This document shows, in pieces, positions 35,758 through 46,993 of a stretch of DNA of 64,000 bases. The notes below the pieces were generated by a model, which was not told where the DNA came from, did no database searches, and was given only the letters and a program-made list of their open reading frames with translations. Every line of letters begins with the position of its first letter. Position 1 is the first letter of the stretch. The position numbers and the translations under genes were made by a program. Location: positions 56,491 to 120,490 of the forward strand of contig NZ_JAIQDW010000015.1 in the NCBI RefSeq assembly GCF_020026925.1. Reading direction: 5' to 3'. Origin of the DNA: Flavobacterium hibisci. Lineage in GTDB: Bacteria > Bacteroidota > Bacteroidia > Flavobacteriales > Flavobacteriaceae.

Positions 35758-38700
35758 ATGAGTACAGACAGCCAAATAGACAATGTAATTTTCAAAAGAA
35801 ATGGAGTGAATCAGGAAGAACGCTTTATTGATGCATTAGAGCCTACCAACCTGAAACTTCATGATTTTACCATTGAAGACTGGCTGTTATTTGCTTATAA
35901 TTTTGCCAAAGAAGTCAACTTTTTCGATACAAATAACGAGAAGACCCCAGATGGTGACTGGCAGGAATTTTTCAGCTATTTTGGTTTTTCAAAAGACAAT
36001 CTTGCAGATGGAATTCCGAAAAGAACAGACAAAGAATATGCGGTTTTAAAAGAAAACATCACCAAAACATTATTGGCTGCTAATAACAATCAAGACCTTA
36101 CTCCTCACCTGACTTTGTTTGTGTGTTTCCTGAAATTATTAGAATTATCTCAAAACAAACTTAATTTAATTACCAAAAAGCATTTAGACTTTTTTTATAA
36201 AGACATTCTGCAAATCGAAAAACTGCCTGCAAAAGCAGATAAAGTCAATATTATTTTTGAGCTCGCAAAAAAAATAGCCGGAGAAAGAATCGAAGCAGGT
36301 ACAGAACTTGATGCCGGAAAAGATCCTGATGGCAAAAAATTGCTATATAAAACCACAGAAGAATTTATTGCCAATAAAGCCAAAATTGCCTACCTGAAAA
36401 ATGTGTACAATGATATTGACCGAGGCGAAATAAAATACAGCGAAATTGCCAATTCCCTTGATGGGAAAGGCGAACCACTACAAGAAGATGCTCCATATTG
36501 GTTTCCTTTTGGATATACGTCCAACGAAGAGAAATACCCGGAACTGGACGATGCCAAATTAGGTTTTGCAATAGCCGGAGAATTATTTAATCTTAAAGAA
36601 GGCGATAGAAAAATTGATATCACTATTACTTTTGTTGAAGATTTAACTTTTGATAATCCATTCAATGTAGATGATCTTTTAGAAAATATCAGCATTCTGT
36701 ATAGTGGAAAAAAGGAGTGGATTGGAAAATTTAAACTTAGCAAGGGCATAGCTTTTAAAAACGGCACTCAATCTTCAGCTATTGGCAGCAAAAAATTGAG
36801 ACTGGTTTTTGAAATACCAAAAGATAGCCCGGCAATTATTGGCTACGATCAGAAAATTTTAGGTGAATTTTTCCGTACAGAACTACCTGTGATTCGATTT
36901 TTAATACACACAGAAAACATAAAAGGTCATACTCTTTTTAGAAGTTTAGTTAAAAACCTAATAACCGATATTAATATAAAAGTTGAAGTTAAGGATGTAA
37001 AATCTCTACTTTTAGAGAGCGATACCGGATTGCTTAATGGTACAAAACCCTTTTACCCTTTTACAACTCAGCCTGAAAAAAACAGTTCATTTATAATCAA
37101 CTATCCCGAAATCTTTTCTAAAAAATGGATAGAGGCTGATATTAACATAAAGTGGAAAAACACTCCAATATCATTTGAAACTCATTACGCCGCTTACAAA
37201 AAAAGTTTTCTTGAAACAATAAGTAAGCAGATTTTTATATCGGCAATGTTCATCAAAGGCAATATTGAAGTCAAAAAAAACGTAAATCAACCTGAAGACG
37301 GCATTTCAAAAAAAACCGAATCAGAATCTAAAGTTATCAAAGAATCTAAGGCTTCTCCTGTAGTAAGTACAGATGACAGGATAGTTAAAGGTGACTATTT
37401 TAAAGCAACATTGTCGGTTTTAAACAAAGAAATTTGGGAGGAACAAAATAAAGCAGTCAATTTATTTAATGATCTTGATAAGGATACATTATTCGAATCT
37501 AATATTAACGTAAAAGGCAACTATACGATTGGCAAAAGCGGCCCTATCCGATTGGCATTGAATCAGTCTTTTTTACATTCTTTATTTCCAAAAATATATA
37601 CTCTGGCAATAATGAATGTGGCTGAAAACCCTCTAACCCTTATTCCAAATGAACCTTACACTCCGGTTGTAGAGAGCATAAGCCTGAATTATTCTGCTGA
37701 AGAAACAATTGATTTTGCTGTTTCTGCCTACGATTCTAACCGAATAAAATTATTTCATGAAGCTCCATTTGGTCAGCGCGAAGAACATTCGTATTTGAAG
37801 CAGCAAGCGATCAATAAAGAAATTCTAGATAATATCACACCCATTACCAATTGTCTGGTTCCGGATTATTGTCATGGAGGCGAATTTTATGCAGGTCTTC
37901 AGGATGCTGAAGTTTTACAGCAAATTTCATTACTATTTCAAATACTGGAAGGAAGTGAAAACACCAGCGTACCAACTTTTACAGGAAAACAAAAAGTACA
38001 ATGGTATATACTGTGCGATAATTACTGGAAAAATCTGGACAAGGATATTCTGGCAAATGGTATCGATAACTTTTTAAAATCGGGTATTGTAAAATTTAAT
38101 ATTCCAAAACAGGCATCAAATAATAATACACTTTTTCCGGCTGATACCATTTGGGTAAAAGCAAAAATGCACAAAGCTTATGACGCTGTCTGCAAAGTGA
38201 TCGATGTAAAAACGCAGGTCGTTACCGCACAGTTTTTTGATAATAACAATAATTTAGCGCATTTAGACAGCACATTACCTGCCAAAACAATATCAAAATT
38301 AATAACCAGAGTTCCGCAGATTAAAAGTATTGACCAGCCTTTTAATTCGTTTGATGGAAAACCATTGGAGTCAGACTCCTCCTATTATCTCCGCGTGAGC
38401 GAACGGCTGCGCCACAAAAACAGAGCGATCACACTTTGGGATTACGAACATTTGATTTTACAGGAATTTCCAAATGTTTTTAGAGTAAAATGTCTTAATC
38501 ATACTTTTATTTCGGGCACAAATACTTCGTTTTTATCTCCGGGAAAAGTAACGCTGGTAGTAATTCCGGATATCGTTGACAAAAATGTATTTGATATTTA
38601 TGAGCCAAGAGTCAGCACAGCCGCATTAAACAATATAGAGCGTTTTATTAATTCTAAAAACTCCATGCAGGTGTATGCAAAAGTGATTAATCCTGATTAT

Positions 38701-39135
38701 GAAAAAGTTATCATAAAACTAGATGTAAAATTTTATCCGGAATACGATGAGAATTTCTATAAAAAACAGCTCAACGAAGATCTTATAAAATTCTTATCTC
38801 CGTGGGCGTTTGACACCTCTAAGCAAATCATATTTGGTGTTGAATTGCAGCGCAGTATTGTAATTGAATATATCGAAAATCTACATTATGTTGACTTTTT
38901 ATCCACGCTTGAAATGGCCATATACATTGATAAGAAAACCAATAAGGAACAACCAATTCCATTAGAAGATACCGAAAATAACCAAGCTAACATACCTCTT
39001 TTAGACTTTCAGAATACACTTTCGCCATCAAGTCCAAAAAACATTTTAGTCTCTGTTAAAAACCACATTATCAGTACCAATATAAAAACTTGCAAAGAAC
39101 CAATACCAGAACAACCTGAAAAATGTCGATACTAA
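35758..39135 (+). CDS. large baseplate protein (Afp11/gp6-J-like)
   Basis: The 1125-residue protein carries baseplate J-type features toward its C-terminus: SSYYLRVSERLRHKNRAITLWDYEHLILQEFPNVFRVKC (from about residue 872; LRHKNRAITLWDYE is the most typical part), then FINSKNSMQVYAKVINP and INPDYEKVIIKLDVKFYP. The N-terminal ~550 residues are less conserved. A GTG three bases earlier (35755) could also start it. It forms the wedge ring with gp25 and overlaps the next gene by 13 bp. Confidence 0.9.
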   Translation: MSTDSQIDNVIFKRNGVNQEERFIDALEPTNLKLHDFTIEDWLLFAYNFAKEVNFFDTNNEKTPDGDWQEFFSYFGFSKDNLADGIPKRTDKEYAVLKENITKTLLAANNNQDLTPHLTLFVCFLKLLELSQNKLNLITKKHLDFFYKDILQIEKLPAKADKVNIIFELAKKIAGERIEAGTELDAGKDPDGKKLLYKTTEEFIANKAKIAYLKNVYNDIDRGEIKYSEIANSLDGKGEPLQEDAPYWFPFGYTSNEEKYPELDDAKLGFAIAGELFNLKEGDRKIDITITFVEDLTFDNPFNVDDLLENISILYSGKKEWIGKFKLSKGIAFKNGTQSSAIGSKKLRLVFEIPKDSPAIIGYDQKILGEFFRTELPVIRFLIHTENIKGHTLFRSLVKNLITDINIKVEVKDVKSLLLESDTGLLNGTKPFYPFTTQPEKNSSFIINYPEIFSKKWIEADINIKWKNTPISFETHYAAYKKSFLETISKQIFISAMFIKGNIEVKKNVNQPEDGISKKTESESKVIKESKASPVVSTDDRIVKGDYFKATLSVLNKEIWEEQNKAVNLFNDLDKDTLFESNINVKGNYTIGKSGPIRLALNQSFLHSLFPKIYTLAIMNVAENPLTLIPNEPYTPVVESISLNYSAEETIDFAVSAYDSNRIKLFHEAPFGQREEHSYLKQQAINKEILDNITPITNCLVPDYCHGGEFYAGLQDAEVLQQISLLFQILEGSENTSVPTFTGKQKVQWYILCDNYWKNLDKDILANGIDNFLKSGIVKFNIPKQASNNNTLFPADTIWVKAKMHKAYDAVCKVIDVKTQVVTAQFFDNNNNLAHLDSTLPAKTISKLITRVPQIKSIDQPFNSFDGKPLESDSSYYLRVSERLRHKNRAITLWDYEHLILQEFPNVFRVKCLNHTFISGTNTSFLSPGKVTLVVIPDIVDKNVFDIYEPRVSTAALNNIERFINSKNSMQVYAKVINPDYEKVIIKLDVKFYPEYDENFYKKQLNEDLIKFLSPWAFDTSKQIIFGVELQRSIVIEYIENLHYVDFLSTLEMAIYIDKKTNKEQPIPLEDTENNQANIPLLDFQNTLSPSSPKNILVSVKNHIISTNIKTCKEPIPEQPEKCRY

Positions 39136-41825
39136 ACCAACATATCACCATTCCTAAAAATTCAGCTACCGATGATGATTTGGATTTCTTTTACTTAAGA
39201 AAAAAAGGAATTGAATATATCGAGTCTTTTGGAAGCAAATTTTGGACAGATTTTAACGAGCATGATCCAGGTATTACGATGCTGGAGATGCTTTGCTACG
39301 CCATTTCAGATCTTGGCATGAGGCTCAATCTTCCTATAGAAAATATATTAGCTTCTGATGATAGTAATAAAGGCATTCCAAAACAATTTTTTAAAGCTTC
39401 AGAAGTATTATCATCAAGCCCTGTTACACAAAATGATTACCGAAAACTTTTTATAGACATAGAAGGAGTTCGAAACTGCTGGCTCGCAAAACACGAAAAA
39501 ACAGTGTATGTGGACTGCAAAAAAAATCAGCTTTCTTATGATTTTAAGGATTATAAAGATTTACCTGAAAACTTAAGAAAATCTTTTGATCTGAATGGTC
39601 TATATGATCTTTACGTCGATTTTGAAAGTTCAAAACCTGCAGAAATAGAGATTGTTAAAGAAAAAATAAGAAAGCAGTATCATGCCAACAGAAACCTTTG
39701 CGAAGATCTGGTTGACATTAAAAAAGTCGTGGATTACCCTATCAAAATATGCGCTGATATTGAAGTAGATACGGAAGCCGATGAAGAACTGGTTCATGCC
39801 AATGTCATTCATGCTTTGGAAAGTTACTTATCGACAACAGTCAATTTTTATTCGCTTAAGCAAATGATTGATAAAGGATATTCAACTTTGGAAATTTTTG
39901 ACGGTCCCACTTTAGAAAATGGTTTTATTGACACAAAAGAATTACTAACAGCCGATTTAAGAAATGAAGTTCGTCTTTCAGATATTATGAGAATAATAAT
40001 GTCCGTACCGGATGTAATCCTGATTAAAGATATTTCTTTAGGAAATTGCGGCGGCGATGACCTGGAAAACAAATGGCTTATTTGTCTTTCAGAATATCAA
40101 AAACCTTTTATTTGTGCTAAAAGTGTTTTCAATTACAACAAAGGATTACTGCCTCTCAATATCAATCAGGCGCAGGTAAAAATTTATTTAGATGCCATAA
40201 AAGCCGAAAAAGATAAAGCGACAACCAATGCAAGTCAGGATAAAGAATTAGACATCCCAAATGGCGAATACCTGAACACCGATTTTTATACCACTATACA
40301 AAATGATTTTCCTGAAACGTATGGTATTGGTGAAGTAGGACTTCCTTCCAGAGCATCTGTTGAGCGTAAAGCTAAGGCAAAACAACTAAAAGGGTATCTT
40401 TTATTTTTTGATCAGATATTAGGAAGTTATTTTAAACAATTGGGTCAGGTAAGCGAATTACTTTCAGTAAGCGGAAATTTGACCAGAACCCTTTTTACAC
40501 AAGTCGTTAAAGACATTGAAGGTGCTGATGACATTGTAAACGGATATAAAAATTACGACGATGAAACGATTACGGCATTGCTTTTTGACCAGCAGGATAA
40601 TAATATTGAACGAAGAAATAAAATTTTAGACCACCTCTTGTCACGTTTTGCTGAAAATTTTTCGGAATATGTATTTGTTAACAAAACCATTTATGGCAAC
40701 ACTACAGATCAGGTAGTGCTTCGTGACAAAGAAAACTTCTTGAAAGATTACAAAGCAGTAAGTAAAGAGCGCGGAAATGCTTTTGATTATTACAAACAGC
40801 CCGTTGCCAATTTATGGGATACTAATAATGTTTCCGGTGCCGAAAAAAGGATTTCGAGACTTATTGGTATTAAAAATTACAATCGCAGAAATCTTTCTAA
40901 TTCGTTTGTCGAAATGTACAATTTTATTGATTCAGACAATCAGTCGGTTTACAGATGGCGCATTTTAGATACACATAAAGAAATCGTACTTTCTTCAACA
41001 GCAGAATATTTTGATACTTCGGCAGCAAATAAGGAACTTTATTTTGCCGTGTTGCAAATTATTCAGACCCGCGAATATAAAATAAAAGAAGCTTTTAAAA
41101 ACGGTACAATAAAAGATTTAGCCATTGTCGACAATATTTTAATACAGCAGTCAGATGGCGGAAAATACTCTTATGACATTATAAATCCCGCAATAAAAGA
41201 CAAGAAAAACCCGGATCGCATTATTGCCCGCAGATTTGAATATTATACTAAACTATCGGATTTAGAAAAATCAATTCTGGATTTAATCAAATTCATGAAA
41301 GAAGATTTTACCGAAGAAGGAATGTTTTTGGTTGAACACATGATGCTTCGTCCCGATGTAAATCAGACCACCGTAAATCCTGATACCTTCATGCCAATCT
41401 GCGCCGATGAGTGCGATAACTGCGAACCCATAGACCCTTACTCCTATCGTGTGAGTGTCGTATTACCAGGATACACGTTGCGATTTGCCAATACCGATTT
41501 TAGAAATTATATAGAAAAAATAATTAAAGAAGAATTGCCTGCTCATGTTCTGGCAAAAATATGCTGGATTGGCTATAGGGAAAAAGATGTGAAAGACCCT
41601 GCGGAAAATCAGCTTATGCAATTTGAAAAAACATATAAAGACTATTTAACTGCTAAAACCAATTTGAATCAGGAACAACCGGAACCTCAATTAATCAGCT
41701 TTATCAAAGCGTTAACCGTTCTCGACAATGTTTACCCAACGGGAAGACTATTTGACTGCAGTGACGAAAACGAACGATTGTCAGATAAAATTATACTAGG
41801 AAAAACGAATTTAGGATCACTATAA
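39123..41825 (+). CDS. second large baseplate protein (Afp12/J-like)
   Basis: The 900-residue protein begins with a clear J/gp6-type N-terminal motif, FNEHDPGITMLEMLCYAISDLGMRLNLPIENIL (EHDPGITMLEMLCYAISDL being the diagnostic part, about 40-60). The middle is alpha/beta with LKGYLLFFDQILGSYFKQL. Near the C-terminus are a DECDNCEPIDPYSYRVSVVLPGY stretch with a small Cys cluster and INKIICEELPAHVLAKICWI-like sequence. It completes the wedge with the preceding protein. Its start overlaps the previous gene by 13 bp. Confidence 0.88.
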   Translation: MSILNQHITIPKNSATDDDLDFFYLRKKGIEYIESFGSKFWTDFNEHDPGITMLEMLCYAISDLGMRLNLPIENILASDDSNKGIPKQFFKASEVLSSSPVTQNDYRKLFIDIEGVRNCWLAKHEKTVYVDCKKNQLSYDFKDYKDLPENLRKSFDLNGLYDLYVDFESSKPAEIEIVKEKIRKQYHANRNLCEDLVDIKKVVDYPIKICADIEVDTEADEELVHANVIHALESYLSTTVNFYSLKQMIDKGYSTLEIFDGPTLENGFIDTKELLTADLRNEVRLSDIMRIIMSVPDVILIKDISLGNCGGDDLENKWLICLSEYQKPFICAKSVFNYNKGLLPLNINQAQVKIYLDAIKAEKDKATTNASQDKELDIPNGEYLNTDFYTTIQNDFPETYGIGEVGLPSRASVERKAKAKQLKGYLLFFDQILGSYFKQLGQVSELLSVSGNLTRTLFTQVVKDIEGADDIVNGYKNYDDETITALLFDQQDNNIERRNKILDHLLSRFAENFSEYVFVNKTIYGNTTDQVVLRDKENFLKDYKAVSKERGNAFDYYKQPVANLWDTNNVSGAEKRISRLIGIKNYNRRNLSNSFVEMYNFIDSDNQSVYRWRILDTHKEIVLSSTAEYFDTSAANKELYFAVLQIIQTREYKIKEAFKNGTIKDLAIVDNILIQQSDGGKYSYDIINPAIKDKKNPDRIIARRFEYYTKLSDLEKSILDLIKFMKEDFTEEGMFLVEHMMLRPDVNQTTVNPDTFMPICADECDNCEPIDPYSYRVSVVLPGYTLRFANTDFRNYIEKIIKEELPAHVLAKICWIGYREKDVKDPAENQLMQFEKTYKDYLTAKTNLNQEQPEPQLISFIKALTVLDNVYPTGRLFDCSDENERLSDKIILGKTNLGSL

Positions 41826-41836
41826 AAACTAATCCA

Positions 41837-44800
41837 ATGTCAGCTAAACTTTCAACAATAACAACACAATACCGTCGATTCACAAAGAATCAGGTACTTA
41901 CAGAAGGAAACCTTAATGAGGTTGTAGATTTTTTTGACGATCAGGACCGCCTGTCGCGCGTTTTCCTCAGCGGCGTTGGTATAGTTTGCGGATTCTATTC
42001 TGCTTATAATAACGCTCAAAATACGATTTCAATAACGCAGGGAACTGGTATAACAACAGATGGTGATCTTTTTAAGTTGTATCAGGCAGATGTATTGGGA
42101 AATAAAAAAATTGATTTTGATTCTAAAACCTATACGCACTGCAAAATTTATGATAATACAAAAGCAGGGTATAAACCTTTCTTTTATGATGGCGCAAACA
42201 AGCAGTTACCTCTTTTTGAACTCTTAACAGAAGAACAGCAGAAAAAAGAAAAAGATCCTTATTTTGCATTAACGCAGTTCACAGCAAATACAGGATTTGA
42301 TTTTAAAGATGCCGTAATTTTAATGTATCTGGAGTCTTATGAAAAAGAATCTGACCTTTGCGTAAGTCTTTCGTGCGACAATCAGGGACTGGAAATTGTA
42401 GGCAATTTTAAAGTTTTAATTGTCAGCAAAACTGTTGCTAAGCACATAATGAATCATGACAGCATGATTGGCAAAATCAATTATGCTAATTTGTACCAGA
42501 CATTACCAGATGTAAAATCAAACCGAATTGTATTAAAAGCAGACGATTTTGTTCATCTTGATGCTATAAAACAAACTTTCACCAAAGGAATTTTCAAAAA
42601 TAATGTTGTTCAGAATTTACAGGAAGGCTACAATAAGCTGCTGACAGGTTTAAGTATGCCGCTAGTTTTAGAGGCTATTCAAAAAAAGATAACCGAACTA
42701 TTTAATTTTGAAGGAGATCCGGTACTTCCTCAGGATTTTCAATATCTGTATGATCTGCTTAATGATCTTGTTGATACTTACAACGAAACCAAAGCACTGC
42801 TGTTTACTATAGAAGATGCTAATTGTTCTCCAGATATTAATGCTTTCCCAAAACACTTAATGCTGGGAGAATTAATAAAGACGGAGCCTTGTTTTGAATT
42901 CCGACATGCTTTTTACAAATCGCCTTTGCTTACAGGAGAAAATCTTAGCACTTGCAATGATTGTATTGCAGAAGATTCAGAAGAAAAGGAAAAAGACGTT
43001 ACGGCAGATGGAATAAAAATATGTTATGGCGAAAACACAGCCAGACAAAGAATGTACAGTCTTATTCTGCGAAGTGCTCAATTATTGGAAAACTACAATT
43101 CATCATATGAAATTATAAAAATTACACCCTCTTTGCAAATGGGTAAATTAGGCAAAAAAGCCATTCCTTTTTACAATAATGTAAACGATTCGCTTATTCA
43201 GGCCTGGGATTTTGATAAAACAATTCTGAGATTACAAAAAAATAATGTCAGCTATCATGATGATTTATTAAATACTAAAAAACCGTTCGAAATTCACCTT
43301 GACAGCGATTTTTACAGGATTGAAGGTCATCAGGGACGTAATTACAAAGAAGCACTAAAAGCCATCCAGCAAATAAGATTAGAAAACGGACTCGGATTTA
43401 ATATTATGATTCTAGCCGTAAATGCTGATGAATCAGATAAAATCATTCAGAAATTCACTAAATATTACCTCAACAAAAACCACGGTTACGAACACAAAGC
43501 CGGCGTAATTCCGGGAGGTACCTTTATAATGATTTATCTGGAAGAAAAAGTGCCTTATTATAAAAACCGTCGACTCTCTTTAACCGGTGACTTTGAAAAA
43601 TTTGCAGAAGGAATTCCAATTTTAAATCCGGTTGTGGCTGATTTTTCAATGCCTTATTTATGCTGCGACGAAAACAATATAGGTCTTTCCCTGCCTGTAG
43701 ATAAAATTTGTTTTGACAATAAAACACCTCCTCTGCCTTTTAAAGTATCTCCAACGGGAGGTTATATAAAAGCCAATGTTAGACAAGATCAAAACGGAGG
43801 AGTAACGGTAAATGAATTTGGAGCACTTGTTTTTGATCCAAATTTGGTCAGCAAAGAGTTAATAGGTCAGCCTATAAAATTTACAGTCAATAATTTTGAG
43901 ACAGATTGTGTCATAACCATTTTTGAAAAACCAAAATTTGATTTTGATGCAGTTCCTGTGAAACCATCAGGAATAAGTGAAACCGAAGTTATTTTTACCG
44001 TAACGGGAGAAAATCCTGGCGTCAATAAATACACATGGAATTTTGGAGACAAAACAGATCTTGTTACCGATGATAAAACCGAAATAAAACACATCTACCA
44101 ATACAATAGCGAATCTCAGAAAAAATTCACTTTTGATGTTACCCTTTATGCAGACAATGGCAACTGCGATTTTAAAGTCACTCATTCTGTGAGTTTTGAA
44201 GTTTCAGATCCAAAAGTACTGGTAGAGGGTAAATTGGTAAACAAAATATCTTTTTGTCGAAATGATAAACCTGTGTCGCTTACTCTTGAACCTAATATAA
44301 AAGGAGTAATTATTTCTGGTGAAGGTGTTAAACCAGCAAAAGGAGGACAATTTCAGTTTATTCCTTCCAATGTTTCTGAGGTAATTACAAGCGTAACGAT
44401 TCTTCTAGACGGAAAACCATCCAATCTTACCATTTCACTTTTAGAACTTCCTGTGGCCAATTTTACTTTTAATATTGATCCTACGGGAATGCTCAACTTA
44501 ATCAACAACTCAATAAATGCAGCATCGTTTACTTGGGAAATTAATAAGGAAATCTTAAAGACAGATAAAAAAGATACAATATCAAGAACTATTTCTTCCT
44601 TTAATGAATCTTCTATTTCCGTTTCATTAATTGCAGAAGGCAAATGCGGAGCTGTAACCGATGGACCAAAATTTATCGAGATAAAAAAACCAGTTAAAGT
44701 CAATATCTGTCTTGACAATGCAGGCCTGTTTGTAAATAACTCTATTGAAACAATTGCCAGTATAAAAGAAATTTCTGCTGCAAATAAATTCAACAGAGAA

Positions 44801-45259
44801 ACTAATCGTCTCATTTCTGAAACTGAAAACAGGTTCGCCGTAGTTCAAAAAGATCTTGAGAGTTACATCAACGGTAAGCTAAATGATAAAATATCTGAAT
44901 TATTTACACAGGAACATTTCAATTTAATATCCACAGTAGTTACTGCTGCAATTAGAATGCATAATCCAGATCTGATTACTGTGCAAAACCTTATATCGCT
45001 AAATACATCATTATTTTATACGATTTTGAGATGTCAGGATCCTGAATTGCTTAAAGCATCTGAAAAACAAATTATTCCGGCAGCATTACTGTTTAATAAT
45101 TTATTTAAAAGTTTGATCGAAATAAAATTCAATGCTGATACTGATGGATCGTTGAAAAAATTCTTGTCCAGCATGAAAAAAGTATTCGGTAAAATCGATT
45201 TTATACTATCTAATCTCAATATACAAATAGAAGATCTCACAGCCGGTGCTCAGTTCTAA
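41837..45259 (+). CDS. large PKD-domain eCIS protein (possible fibre or baseplate accessory)
   Basis: The 1140-residue protein opens with a block typical of Bacteroidota injection-system loci: TQYRRFTKNQVLTEGNLNEVVDFFDDQDRLSRVFLSGVGIVCGF (about 10-53). The middle is alpha/beta. From about 640 to 960 there are PKD/Ig-like beta domains; the clearest is YTWNFGDKTDLVTDDKTEIKHIY (about 731 on). The end is helical. It takes the slot of the Afp13 fibre but shows no adenovirus-like fibre sequence. PKD domains often mediate binding, so it may be the target-contact protein; unproven. It overlaps the tape-measure gene by 14 bp. Confidence 0.75.
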   Translation: MSAKLSTITTQYRRFTKNQVLTEGNLNEVVDFFDDQDRLSRVFLSGVGIVCGFYSAYNNAQNTISITQGTGITTDGDLFKLYQADVLGNKKIDFDSKTYTHCKIYDNTKAGYKPFFYDGANKQLPLFELLTEEQQKKEKDPYFALTQFTANTGFDFKDAVILMYLESYEKESDLCVSLSCDNQGLEIVGNFKVLIVSKTVAKHIMNHDSMIGKINYANLYQTLPDVKSNRIVLKADDFVHLDAIKQTFTKGIFKNNVVQNLQEGYNKLLTGLSMPLVLEAIQKKITELFNFEGDPVLPQDFQYLYDLLNDLVDTYNETKALLFTIEDANCSPDINAFPKHLMLGELIKTEPCFEFRHAFYKSPLLTGENLSTCNDCIAEDSEEKEKDVTADGIKICYGENTARQRMYSLILRSAQLLENYNSSYEIIKITPSLQMGKLGKKAIPFYNNVNDSLIQAWDFDKTILRLQKNNVSYHDDLLNTKKPFEIHLDSDFYRIEGHQGRNYKEALKAIQQIRLENGLGFNIMILAVNADESDKIIQKFTKYYLNKNHGYEHKAGVIPGGTFIMIYLEEKVPYYKNRRLSLTGDFEKFAEGIPILNPVVADFSMPYLCCDENNIGLSLPVDKICFDNKTPPLPFKVSPTGGYIKANVRQDQNGGVTVNEFGALVFDPNLVSKELIGQPIKFTVNNFETDCVITIFEKPKFDFDAVPVKPSGISETEVIFTVTGENPGVNKYTWNFGDKTDLVTDDKTEIKHIYQYNSESQKKFTFDVTLYADNGNCDFKVTHSVSFEVSDPKVLVEGKLVNKISFCRNDKPVSLTLEPNIKGVIISGEGVKPAKGGQFQFIPSNVSEVITSVTILLDGKPSNLTISLLELPVANFTFNIDPTGMLNLINNSINAASFTWEINKEILKTDKKDTISRTISSFNESSISVSLIAEGKCGAVTDGPKFIEIKKPVKVNICLDNAGLFVNNSIETIASIKEISAANKFNRETNRLISETENRFAVVQKDLESYINGKLNDKISELFTQEHFNLISTVVTAAIRMHNPDLITVQNLISLNTSLFYTILRCQDPELLKASEKQIIPAALLFNNLFKSLIEIKFNADTDGSLKKFLSSMKKVFGKIDFILSNLNIQIEDLTAGAQF

Positions 45260-46982
45260 TAAACATATTATCAATAAAGTTTTCCTTGAGATAAATACCA
45301 ATTCTAAAGAAAAAGGATATTATCTCAAGGATCATATTGATGCGTTTTTGCAAAAGGAAATATTCTCGTTTTTAGAAAATTATTTTAATAAACTTGATTC
45401 AAAAAATCCTACACACAGCGTACAATTAGAAAACCTAAACATTGATATTGCCATAAATCAAAATTTGGATTTTAAAGATTTTAAAGAACAAATTCTACAA
45501 AAAATCACAAAACAAGTTGAAGAAGTTTTTGAAAAAGAAGGAACAAATTTAGAAGGCTATAAACTCGTCAAACCACAGGAAAAAAAAATAGAAAGCTTTT
45601 TTCATTTTCTGGAAACTGGCACAAATACCTGGTGGACAACTTCAAATCATGATTTTAATATTGTAGATGATAAAACATTTGATGAAATTCTAAACGATAA
45701 AAGCTTTTCTGTTAAATGGAAAAACGCAGTTCAAAAACCAATTGCAAGAACAAGATTTATCAAACAATTTAGTGATAATCAAATTGCAACCATTTTTAAA
45801 AAAGGAATATTACTGAAAAAAAACAACGCTGAAAGCAATGCTAAAATAAGCAGCATTGAAGCCATAAAAAAACATATTGAAAACAGTGTTTCAAAAGAAC
45901 AATGGATTCCGAATCAACGGTTTTTAACGTGGGAAATAGTTGTTTTAAATCTTTTGGAAACAAACTCCATTATTATAAAACAAAAACTTTCCAGATTGAT
46001 TTACAGTGTTTTTGAATTTCAAAAAAAGAACCGTTTTTTAAAACACAAAGAACTTTTTCTAAAGGAAATTGAAAATCATATTGAGAGCCAAAACGAACTG
46101 GAATTGCTGGCTAATCTTGATGCCATTGTTTTGATTATTGGAAAAAAAACAGACAATATTATTTTAAAAGATAAAGAAACAGGAAAAGAAACTTTCTTCA
46201 AAAACCAAGCTTCAATAAAAACAGAAAAAGAAATAGAAAAGGAGACAGAAATAGAAACTGAAACAAAAATAGAAACAGATAAAATTCAGGAAAATAAGGA
46301 AATAACAAAACCTGACACAGATTTGATTTTACAAAAAAGCAAAAATGAATCTGTTCAAAACGACAATAAAAATATCGATCCTGTACCAAAAGATTCAAAA
46401 GAAAAAATCGAAAATAATCCCGAAGAAGTAATCGATACAAAAGAGCTTTCTTTTAAGAAACAAGAAAACAAAATTTATGCAGATATCAGCGATTTATATC
46501 TTGACAATGCAGGTTTAGTATTGATTCATCCCTTTTTGAAATCTCTTTTTGAAAACTGTAAACTGCTCGATAAAGATAATACAATCAATGATCCGGAAGT
46601 TGCCGCGCACCTTTTGCATTATATCGCCACAGGAAAAGAACAGGATTATGAAAACGCTATGGCTTTTGAGAAATTCTTATGCAATATTCCAATAGCACAG
46701 CCTGTAGAAAGAAATATAGTACTTTCTGAAGAAATGAAAAAAGAGGCCGCTGAAATGCTGCAAGCTGTATTGAGTAATTGGAATGTAATGAAAACATCAT
46801 CGGCAGAGTTGCTGCAAAACGAATTCTTGCAGCGTTCTGGAAAACTGACTGTAAATGGAGATGGAAGTCCCACAATAATTATAGAGCGAAAAACACAGGA
46901 TATTTTATTAGACAAATTAAACTGGAATCTGAGCATTATAAAATTGGTCTGGAAAAAACGAATTATATATGTTAACTGGTAA
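45246..46982 (+). CDS. eCIS tape-measure protein (Afp14-like)
   Basis: The 578-residue protein matches the contractile-injection-system tape-measure family: HIINKVFLEINTNSKEKGYYLKDHIDAFLQKEIFSFLENYFNKLD near the start, LNIDIAIN, and a C-terminal block (YLDNAGLVLIHPFLKSLFENCKLLD, HYIATGKEQDYENAMAFEKFLCNIP, LNWNLSIIKLVWKKRIIYVNW). Between lies a Lys/Glu/Thr-rich low-complexity linker (about 320-360). The likely start is GTG at 45246, inside the preceding gene. It should set tube length and, in related systems, fill the lumen; at 578 residues it is short compared with Afp14. Confidence 0.86.
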   Translation: MLSSNKHIINKVFLEINTNSKEKGYYLKDHIDAFLQKEIFSFLENYFNKLDSKNPTHSVQLENLNIDIAINQNLDFKDFKEQILQKITKQVEEVFEKEGTNLEGYKLVKPQEKKIESFFHFLETGTNTWWTTSNHDFNIVDDKTFDEILNDKSFSVKWKNAVQKPIARTRFIKQFSDNQIATIFKKGILLKKNNAESNAKISSIEAIKKHIENSVSKEQWIPNQRFLTWEIVVLNLLETNSIIIKQKLSRLIYSVFEFQKKNRFLKHKELFLKEIENHIESQNELELLANLDAIVLIIGKKTDNIILKDKETGKETFFKNQASIKTEKEIEKETEIETETKIETDKIQENKEITKPDTDLILQKSKNESVQNDNKNIDPVPKDSKEKIENNPEEVIDTKELSFKKQENKIYADISDLYLDNAGLVLIHPFLKSLFENCKLLDKDNTINDPEVAAHLLHYIATGKEQDYENAMAFEKFLCNIPIAQPVERNIVLSEEMKKEAAEMLQAVLSNWNVMKTSSAELLQNEFLQRSGKLTVNGDGSPTIIIERKTQDILLDKLNWNLSIIKLVWKKRIIYVNW

Positions 46983-46993
46983 AATTAAAGGTT

